Assembly: GCA_903881065.1 (NCBI GenBank)
Contig: CAIRRW010000046.1
Span: 1 to 37,220 of the forward strand
DNA: 37,220 nt
Direction: 5' to 3'
DNA from: an uncultured Bacteroidota bacterium
Lineage (GTDB): Bacteria > Bacteroidota > Bacteroidia > 2-12-FULL-35-15
This document shows, one piece after another, positions 31,351-37,220 of the stretch (position 1 is the stretch's first letter; every line of letters begins with the position of its first letter). The notes under the pieces are model-generated. The model was given only the letters and a program-made list of their open reading frames with translations. It searched no databases and was not told the DNA's origin. The translations under genes and the position numbers were made by a program.

Positions 31351-31653
31351 ATGATTTATCTGAAAAAATATCTGCGTTTAAAACTTCTCATCGAAAATGT
31401 ATCTAATTATGAGTTGATGGGTATTTACCGCCCCCAGGCATATATTAAGGGATCTAAGAGTTATTGCACCGAATGTCAGATTGAGTTGTATAAAAAACCA
31501 TTGGAACTGGGCGAAAGCAGAGTGATAAGTGCAGTGCTTTTTGCTCCTCACGGATATGGTGAACATTTAAAACAAGGAAGTTTGTTAACTTTGCGCAATG
31601 GTTTGAATGTGGAAGCCAAAGCCGTAGTGCTCGAAATAATAAATCAGGAATAA
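31351..31653 (+). CDS. Small conserved-looking protein of unknown function
   Basis: This 100-residue protein, I do not recognise with confidence. It contains YIKGSKSYCTECQIELYKK followed by SRVISAVLFAPHGYGEHLKQGSLLTLRNGLNV. That order of strands recalls the beta-barrel domain of EF-Tu-like proteins (a lid strand, a hydrophobic strand, then a turn with Gly), but the match is weak. The ATG gives a near-leaderless mRNA; a later Met (codon 23) is possible. Its stop overlaps the start of the TPR gene (taatg). Confidence 0.65.
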   Translation: MIYLKKYLRLKLLIENVSNYELMGIYRPQAYIKGSKSYCTECQIELYKKPLELGESRVISAVLFAPHGYGEHLKQGSLLTLRNGLNVEAKAVVLEIINQE

Positions 31654-33554
31654 TGAAGTGTGAATTAAAAAGCATAAACCTTGCAAATGTTGTGTACCTG
31701 CGCATTGTAATTGTTTTGTTTGCATGTATATCAATGCGTACTTCTATTATTGCACAGCCTGGGGGCGTTATTTTACAACCCTACAATCAAAATCCTCAAC
31801 CTACCACTGATGAACAGCTTGCCGATCAGTATTATAAAAACAGAGAGTTCGATAAAGCGTTGGATTATTACGAAAAATTTTATAATCGTAAGTCCCCTGA
31901 CCAGTTTTATGTCCCTTATTTAAATTGTCTGATTGAAACAAAAGACTTCAAAAAGGCAGAAAAAATTGTTAAGAAACAAATAAAACAATATCCAGACAAC
32001 TTAACTTTTAATGTTGATTTAGGTACCGTATATACGCGTTGGGAACAACCTGATAAAGCAAAACAAACATGGGAACAAGCTGTGAAATCAATCAAAAGGG
32101 ATGACCAGGTATTTAATCTTGCTAATTCTTTCAATGCGATTCATCAATATGATTATGCCATTTCTACTTATTTAAAAGGAAGACGAATATCACAAAACAA
32201 CTATCCTTTTAATTTTGAACTGGCCAGTGTTTACAGAGAAAAAGGAGATAAGGCAGCAATGATTGGCGAATATCTTGATGCTCTCGAAATAAATGATTCA
32301 TATATTCAAACGGTTCAAAACTCTTTGCAGACTAGCTTTGCGAGTGATGCTGACCAGCAGCAAAATGATTTATTAAAAACAGAATTACTAAAACGTATTC
32401 AGAGAAGCCCTGACAAAACAATTCTTTCAGAGTTTTTAATTTGGATTCAGATTCAAAAGAGAGATTGGGAAGGTGCATTTATACAGGCCAAAGCACTTGA
32501 TAAACGCAAGAAAGAAGATGGTAACAGAGTGATGGCTCTCGGACAATTGTATACCGAAAACGAAAGTTATGATATGGCTATCAAAGCCTATCAGTATGTT
32601 ATTTCAAAAGGGAAAGAGCTGCCGTATTATATTAATGCAAGGATAGAATTGATTAATGTATCCTATCAAAAAGTGGTCAGGAAAGGAAATTATTCAACTG
32701 CCGATTTATCGGAATTGGAAAAGAATTTCAATACAGCAATCTCTGAACTGGGCAAATCGGCAGGCACTGAGCCGTTGTTAAAAAATCTTGCTCATTTACA
32801 GGCGTTCTACATACATAAACCAGAGGACGCAGTCGCCTTATTGGAAGAAACGATTGCTTTGCCGCAATTACCGGCTCAAGCACAGGCAGAATGTAAATTG
32901 GAATTGGGTGATATTTATTTAATGACAGGTGATATTTGGGAAGCTTCCTTGCGTTATTCTCAGGTGGAGAAGGCTTTTAAACATGATGAAATAGGTAATG
33001 AAGCAAAATTCAGGAATGCAAAAATATCTTATTATACAGGAGATTTTAAATGGGCCCAGGCACAACTTGATGTATTGAAAGGTGCTACAGCAAAGCTCAT
33101 TTCGAATGATGCAATGGATTTATCATTGTTGATTAGCGACGCAGTAGCTGTGGATACTAATGAAGCCCCGTTATTAATTTTTGCTCGCGCCGATTTACTT
33201 GCATTTCAAAATAAAGATGAGGAGGCCATTGTTAGTTTAGATTCGATAAATAAACTATTCCCTAACCATGCTCTTGCAGATGATATACTTTATAAAAAGT
33301 CAGGCATTGCACTTAAACATGGTGATTTTACAAAGGCGGCCACGTATTATGATACGATTGTAAAAAAATATGGTGACGACATTTTAGGAGATGATGCTCT
33401 TTTTAAATTAGCGGATATAACCGAAAATCAATTTAAAGATTTGGTGAAAGCGAAAGAATTGTATCAGCAATTATTAGAAAAATATCCTGCAAGTTTATAT
33501 GTAGTTGAAGCCAGAAAACGTTTCAGGAAACTTCGTGGAGATGCATTTAATTAA
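31653..33554 (+). CDS. Large exported tetratricopeptide-repeat protein
   Basis: This 633-residue protein has an N-terminal hydrophobic stretch (residues about 13-33, ending in IIAQPGG) and many TPR or Sel1-like helical repeats. Examples are DQYYKNREFDKALDYYEKFY near 55, TWEQAVKSIKRDDQVFNLAN near 140, and FKLADITENQFKDLVKAKEL near 590. The C-terminal repeats resemble the YbgF/BamD type (LADDILYKKSGIALKHGDFTKA), which suggests a periplasmic scaffold. Partners are unknown. The coupling to the small gene before it (one-base overlap) is clear. Confidence 0.85.
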   Translation: MKCELKSINLANVVYLRIVIVLFACISMRTSIIAQPGGVILQPYNQNPQPTTDEQLADQYYKNREFDKALDYYEKFYNRKSPDQFYVPYLNCLIETKDFKKAEKIVKKQIKQYPDNLTFNVDLGTVYTRWEQPDKAKQTWEQAVKSIKRDDQVFNLANSFNAIHQYDYAISTYLKGRRISQNNYPFNFELASVYREKGDKAAMIGEYLDALEINDSYIQTVQNSLQTSFASDADQQQNDLLKTELLKRIQRSPDKTILSEFLIWIQIQKRDWEGAFIQAKALDKRKKEDGNRVMALGQLYTENESYDMAIKAYQYVISKGKELPYYINARIELINVSYQKVVRKGNYSTADLSELEKNFNTAISELGKSAGTEPLLKNLAHLQAFYIHKPEDAVALLEETIALPQLPAQAQAECKLELGDIYLMTGDIWEASLRYSQVEKAFKHDEIGNEAKFRNAKISYYTGDFKWAQAQLDVLKGATAKLISNDAMDLSLLISDAVAVDTNEAPLLIFARADLLAFQNKDEEAIVSLDSINKLFPNHALADDILYKKSGIALKHGDFTKAATYYDTIVKKYGDDILGDDALFKLADITENQFKDLVKAKELYQQLLEKYPASLYVVEARKRFRKLRGDAFN

Positions 33555-33572
33555 GATTTTGGAATTGATGTT

Positions 33573-33872
33573 ATGATAATATATAATGTAACAGTGAACA
33601 TAGAAAATGATGTTCGTGAAGAATGGTTGAACTGGATGAAAACTGTCCATATTCCTGATGTAATGAATACAGGATATTTTTTGGAAAATAAGGTTTGCAA
33701 AGTCTTAATAGATGAGGAGCAGGGGACTACTTATTCATTTCAATATACATGTGCCAGTTTGGAAGACCTTAAAGAATATCAACGTCTGCATGCTCCTCGT
33801 TTGCAAAAAGATGTTGCCGATAAATATGCAAACAAGTTTGTAGCATTCAGAACAATATTAGAAATTGTATAA
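33573..33872 (+). CDS. DUF4286 family protein
   Basis: This 99-residue protein matches DUF4286, a small ferredoxin-like (dimeric alpha-beta barrel) family of Bacteroidota: MIIYNVTVNIENDVREEWLN, then HIPDVMNTGYF, then LHAPRLQKDVADKYANKFVAFRT. The HIPDVM segment with its His is the best-conserved piece. Function is unknown. It lies 18 bases after the TPR gene, and its stop overlaps the rsmA start by one base. Confidence 0.88.
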   Translation: MIIYNVTVNIENDVREEWLNWMKTVHIPDVMNTGYFLENKVCKVLIDEEQGTTYSFQYTCASLEDLKEYQRLHAPRLQKDVADKYANKFVAFRTILEIV

Positions 33873-34654
33873 TGAACAATGAAGTAAGAGCGAAAAAACA
33901 TTTAGGACAACATTTCTTGAAAGATGAAAACATTGCTCTTGATATTGTAAAAAGTTTAAAACACACTAACCTTTATTTAAAAGTTTTGGAAGTAGGTCCT
34001 GGTATGGGCGTACTTACAAAATATTTGATTACTGAAACAGCATTTGAAACGTATATAATAGATATAGATTGGGATTCGATTGCCTATCTTAAAAAGAATT
34101 TCCCTGTACTTGAGAATAAAATAATTGAAGGAGATTTTCTTAAACTTGACTTCAATAATTTGTTTAATAATGAACCTTTTGCTGTAATAGGAAATTTTCC
34201 ATATAATATTTCTACTGAAATTTTATTTAAGGTGCTGGATCATAAAAATCAGGTGCCTGAAGTAGTTGGTATGTTTCAGAAAGAAGTAGCAGAGCGTATT
34301 GCAGCCAAGCCAAGGAATAAAACGTATGGTATCACTTCCGTTTTGCTACAGGCATTTTATGATATTGAATATTTATTTACAGTAAATGAAAATGTATTTA
34401 ATCCGCCACCGAGGGTTAAATCAGCGGTTATCCGGTTGACCAGAAATAATGTTCAGCAATTGGATTGCAATGAAAAATTATTTAAACAAGTAGTGAAAGC
34501 CGGTTTTAATCAGCGAAGAAAAACATTACGAAATTCGATCAAAGCATTTAAATTGAAACCTGAATATTTAGATCATAAATATTTAACACAGCGTGCAGAA
34601 GAGTTATCGGTAGCTGATTTTGTGGCGTTGACAAATATGGTAGAAGTAAATTAA
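33872..34654 (+). CDS. rsmA: 16S rRNA dimethyladenosine transferase RsmA (KsgA)
   Basis: It dimethylates two adjacent adenines near the 3' end of 16S rRNA during late small-subunit assembly. The 260 residues are normal. Landmarks are KKHLGQHFLKDENI (about 8-21), the SAM site LEVGPGMGVLT (39-49), the catalytic NFPY motif at 108-111 (NLPY in many homologues), and the C-terminal NQRRKTLRNSIK. It overlaps the DUF4286 stop by one base and the convergent nadK end by four bases. Confidence 0.97.
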   Translation: MNNEVRAKKHLGQHFLKDENIALDIVKSLKHTNLYLKVLEVGPGMGVLTKYLITETAFETYIIDIDWDSIAYLKKNFPVLENKIIEGDFLKLDFNNLFNNEPFAVIGNFPYNISTEILFKVLDHKNQVPEVVGMFQKEVAERIAAKPRNKTYGITSVLLQAFYDIEYLFTVNENVFNPPPRVKSAVIRLTRNNVQQLDCNEKLFKQVVKAGFNQRRKTLRNSIKAFKLKPEYLDHKYLTQRAEELSVADFVALTNMVEVN

Positions 34655-35529
34655 ATTCTTCTGTCCAATCCCCAAAGAAGTTTATTGCGTATTGTATTAT
34701 AGAAATTCTGATTTTCTAATTGGATAAGATGAATACAGAAATCTGCTTTTTGTATTTTAATCTCTATAGAAGAATCAATAACAACACTGCGCGAATCAAG
34801 CGATAATAGATAGTTAGGGCTACGTCCTTCAACTTTTAATTTAATAATGTTGTTATCAGAAATTACTAATGGCCGCACATTAAGATTGTGAGGAGCAATA
34901 GGAGTAATCACAAAATTTTGAGAACCTGGCATTACTAATGGTCCTCCGCAACTTAATGAATACGCTGTGGAACCGGTAGGTGTGGCTATTATTAATCCAT
35001 CAGCAAAATAGGAGTTTAGAAAATTATCATTGATGTAGGTATGAATCGTAATCATAGAAGACGAATCTTTTTTCAATATTGTCAATTCATTCAATCCATA
35101 ATTAACCTCTCCAAATAAGTCTGCCGGATTAGTAACACTCAACAATGTTCTCTTCTCGATGGTGAATTTTTTATTTACTAGAGCTTCAACAGCACTATTT
35201 ATTTCTTCTTTTGCAACGTTTGCCAGAAACCCCAATCGCCCTGTATTAATACCCAATACAGGTATTTCAGAATCACGAACAAATTTCAGAGTTTCTAATA
35301 TGGTACCATCGCCTCCAATACTCAAGAGATAATCAACTTTACCGATTAAATCTAAATGCGAATTAAACGTTTTGATATTTCCTGTTAACTCTAATTTAGT
35401 TTTTATGTATTTATAGAAGGGTTCATAAATCAACAATTCGGCTTTGTAATTATTCAATTTATGAAACAATAATTGAATGTGCTGAGAAATATTATCCGTT
35501 GTATTCCTACCGTAAATCGCTATTTTCAT
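34651..35529 (-). CDS. nadK: NAD kinase
   Basis: It phosphorylates NAD to NADP. The 292-residue protein has the kinase GGDGT motif at 72-76 (SIGGDGTILETL), followed by GINTGRLGFLA, a conserved NELTILKKD, and the C-terminal pattern DGLIIATPTGSTAYSLSCGG. These mark NadK with high certainty. It lies 21 bases after the CBS-domain gene and overlaps the end of rsmA convergently by four bases. Confidence 0.97.
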   Translation of the reverse strand: MKIAIYGRNTTDNISQHIQLLFHKLNNYKAELLIYEPFYKYIKTKLELTGNIKTFNSHLDLIGKVDYLLSIGGDGTILETLKFVRDSEIPVLGINTGRLGFLANVAKEEINSAVEALVNKKFTIEKRTLLSVTNPADLFGEVNYGLNELTILKKDSSSMITIHTYINDNFLNSYFADGLIIATPTGSTAYSLSCGGPLVMPGSQNFVITPIAPHNLNVRPLVISDNNIIKLKVEGRSPNYLLSLDSRSVVIDSSIEIKIQKADFCIHLIQLENQNFYNTIRNKLLWGLDRRI

Positions 35530-35550
35530 TTATCAGAAAAGTAACAGAAA

Positions 35551-36213
35551 TTATATATTTAAATAATTCATAAAGGAATCGAAACGATTTTTCATATCTG
35601 TATTAAATTCGCTTTGATGAAAGGAAGCTTTGACAGTATAATTATAACGATAAAAAGTTTGAATAATAGCAGACAGGTCTTCTCTATTAATTTTAAGAGT
35701 TACTTCCATTTTGGTGGAATCAGGAATATGATTAACATAACTGCTTAATATTTTACCGTCATTGCTCTCCACAATCTGTGCAATTTGAGCTAATGTATAA
35801 TCATGGTTATTCATTTCTAAAACAATAATACCACCCGGTTCTCTGGTTGCGGCAAGTGTTGCAAACTGCTGTATTAAAACGTTTGCAGGTATAAGGCCGA
35901 TATAATTTAGTTGTTCGTCAAGTACCGGAAGAACCGTTAATTTCATAGTGGAAATCATTTTAATGACTTCATACACATGTTGATTTTCCAACACATAAGG
36001 GCGAATTAGAGATAATTTACATTTACCTAATTCGTCATCTGTAATATCGTAATCTAAAATATCTGTATCAGAAATGAGTCCTAAATACTCATGCTTATTT
36101 ACTATTGGCAAATGAGATACTTTAAATTCATCCATCCAGTTTATCGCCATTAGCCCGGTATCATTGGGTTTAAGAGGCGGTATGTCGTCGGTAATAAGTT
36201 CCTTTGCTAACAT
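35551..36213 (-). CDS. CBS-domain protein with ACT-like C-terminus
   Basis: This 220-residue protein has two CBS modules (about 1-60 and 70-125: VSHLPIVNKHEYLGLISDTDIL and LTVLPVLDEQLNYIGLIP, landmark strands). An ACT-like region of about 90 residues follows (IIVLEMNNHDYTLAQIAQIVE). The architecture recalls AcuB-type regulators. CBS pairs bind adenine nucleotides, and its position before nadK makes a link to NAD(P) or adenylate sensing attractive but unproven. Confidence 0.85.
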   Translation of the reverse strand: MLAKELITDDIPPLKPNDTGLMAINWMDEFKVSHLPIVNKHEYLGLISDTDILDYDITDDELGKCKLSLIRPYVLENQHVYEVIKMISTMKLTVLPVLDEQLNYIGLIPANVLIQQFATLAATREPGGIIVLEMNNHDYTLAQIAQIVESNDGKILSSYVNHIPDSTKMEVTLKINREDLSAIIQTFYRYNYTVKASFHQSEFNTDMKNRFDSFMNYLNI

Positions 36214-36233
36214 TTTGTTTTATTATTCAATGA

Positions 36234-36241
36234 CAAACTTA
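36234..36241 (-). promoter_or_regulatory. -7 promoter box of the CBS-nadK operon
   Basis: The minus strand reads TAAGTTTG (TAnnTTTG), 20 bases before the ATG at 36213. It lies in the 64-base divergent gap shared with pdxJ. Confidence 0.45.
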
Positions 36242-36277
36242 CTAATTTTTTAGCTTTACACTTTATTTTAATCAGCT

Positions 36278-36997
36278 ATGGCAACAAAGTTAAGTGTAAA
36301 TATTAATAAAATAGCAACACTTCGTAATTCAAGAGGAGGAAACGTTCCCGACTTATTGAAGTTTGCAATTGATTGTGAACGATATGGAGCACAAGGAATA
36401 ACGGTGCACCCACGTCCGGACGAACGGCATATCCGATATCAGGATGTAATAGATTTGAAGCCATTGCTTACTACTGAATTTAATATCGAAGGTAACCCTA
36501 AAGAAAAGAAATTTGTTGATTTGGTGATGCAAGTTAAACCTGCACAAGTAACATTGGTGCCTGATACGTTAGGACAATTAACTTCCAATCATGGATGGGA
36601 TACAATAACAAATAAAGACTATTTGAAAGAGATAATTGCTCAATTTAAAGAAGCGGGAATTCGTACTTCAACATTTGTAGATGCAGACTTAAAAATGATT
36701 GACGGCGCAAAAGAAACAAATACTGATAGAATAGAATTATATACCGAATCATACGCAAAAGAATATCCGAAAAATAAAGAAGATGCAATACATCCTTTTG
36801 TTGTAGCAGCAAAGCGAGCCTCGGAATTAAATTTAGGGATAAATGCAGGGCATGATTTGAGTTTGGAGAATCTTAATTATTTTAAAAAATGTATTCCTGA
36901 TTTGCTTGAAGTATCAATTGGGCACGCTTTAATATCTGATGCGCTTTATTTTGGAATTGAAAATACGATTCAGCTTTATCTTCGTCAATTAAAATGA
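36278..36997 (+). CDS. pdxJ: Pyridoxine 5'-phosphate synthase
   Basis: It condenses 3-amino-2-oxopropyl phosphate with 1-deoxyxylulose 5-phosphate to pyridoxine phosphate. The 239-residue TIM barrel has the expected pieces: LSVNINKIATLRNSRGG at the start, GITVHPRPDERHI (about 39-51), NIEGNP (about 69-74), VTLVPD, IELYTESYA and LGINAGHDLSLEN near residue 190. The end VSIGHALISDALYFG carries the phosphate-binding GHA. It is divergent from the CBS gene and lies one base before the hydrolase gene. Confidence 0.97.
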   Translation: MATKLSVNINKIATLRNSRGGNVPDLLKFAIDCERYGAQGITVHPRPDERHIRYQDVIDLKPLLTTEFNIEGNPKEKKFVDLVMQVKPAQVTLVPDTLGQLTSNHGWDTITNKDYLKEIIAQFKEAGIRTSTFVDADLKMIDGAKETNTDRIELYTESYAKEYPKNKEDAIHPFVVAAKRASELNLGINAGHDLSLENLNYFKKCIPDLLEVSIGHALISDALYFGIENTIQLYLRQLK

Positions 36998-36998
36998 T

Positions 36999-37220
36999 AT
37001 GAAATTGTTTTCAAGAAAAGTTGGGGATGGCCAGCCGATAATTATACTTCATGGTTTGTTCGGGCAAAGTGATAATTGGAATTCATTGGCGAAACAATTT
37101 GCGGAACAAAGATTTCAGGTATTTATTGTTGATTTGCGCAATCACGGACTATCGCCACATAGTGAAAGCTGGAATTACAAAGTGATGTGTGATGATGTAT
37201 TAGAACTAATTAATGACTAC
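36999..37220 (+). CDS. Alpha/beta hydrolase, 5' part (cut by window edge)
   Basis: The 74 visible codons begin MKLFSRKVGDGQPIIILHGL and continue FGQSDNWNSLAKQFAE, then VFIVDLRNHGLSPHS. The oxyanion loop HGLFG and the DxRxHGxS strand are hallmarks of alpha/beta hydrolases of the YbfF/esterase type. The nucleophile elbow and catalytic triad lie outside the window. The ATG begins one base after the pdxJ stop. Confidence 0.88.
   Translation, partial: MKLFSRKVGDGQPIIILHGLFGQSDNWNSLAKQFAEQRFQVFIVDLRNHGLSPHSESWNYKVMCDDVLELINDY

Overview
The window reads as chromosomal DNA of a member of the Bacteroidota. The evidence is an ExbB-ExbD-ExbD-TonB operon of Bacteroidota layout, type IX secretion (T9SS) C-terminal sorting domains, families that I know mainly from this phylum (DUF3822, DUF4286, DUF3871), AT-rich leaders without Shine-Dalgarno sequences, and repeated matches to the Bacteroidota -7 promoter box TAnnTTTG. 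I cannot name the genus. All family names come from reading the translated sequence; no database search was run.

Layout. 1-6135 (+): a TonB energy-transduction operon (exbB, two exbD, tonB, two small membrane proteins, a PstS-like lipoprotein, a TPR protein). 6193-7607 (-): rsmD and a DUF3822 gene, followed by a palindromic MITE-like repeat and a RecD-like helicase (+). 9407-9882 (-): a RelE/ParE-type toxin-antitoxin pair. 9961-10884 (-): a T9SS cargo protein. 11234-11416: a cluster of inverted and direct copies of a short motif. 11483-12415 (+): a protein of unknown function with a carboxypeptidase-regulatory-like domain. 12510-15548 (-): a TPR/PD40 protein whose C-terminal half contains exact 120-bp-period repeats.

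15770-25724 is an integrated element of about 9.9 kb in the 3' half of a tRNA-Asn gene. It is bounded by identical 47-bp direct repeats, with the intact tRNA at the right end and a 3'-half copy at the left end. Next to the tRNA is a tyrosine-recombinase gene whose predicted nucleophile is Phe instead of Tyr. The element also carries RadC, a P-loop ATPase, DUF3871, an XRE regulator with a candidate operator, a T9SS lamin-tail-like protein, two lipoproteins, another exported protein, a relic of the C-terminus of a type I restriction subunit (HsdR), and about 265 bp of strongly hairpin-forming, apparently non-coding DNA behind a good promoter. That last stretch is my best candidate for an undescribed structured RNA.

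25846-26769 (+) is a PfkB-family kinase sharing a back-to-back promoter with the tRNA. 26850-31042 (-) is a haem-precursor operon, hemA - (broken four-helix-bundle gene) - hemCD fusion - hemB. The broken gene carries a single internal stop codon. 31351-34654 (+) holds a small unknown protein, a large TPR protein, a DUF4286 protein and rsmA. 34651-36213 (-) holds nadK and a CBS-domain gene. 36278 to the edge (+) holds pdxJ and the start of an alpha/beta hydrolase gene.
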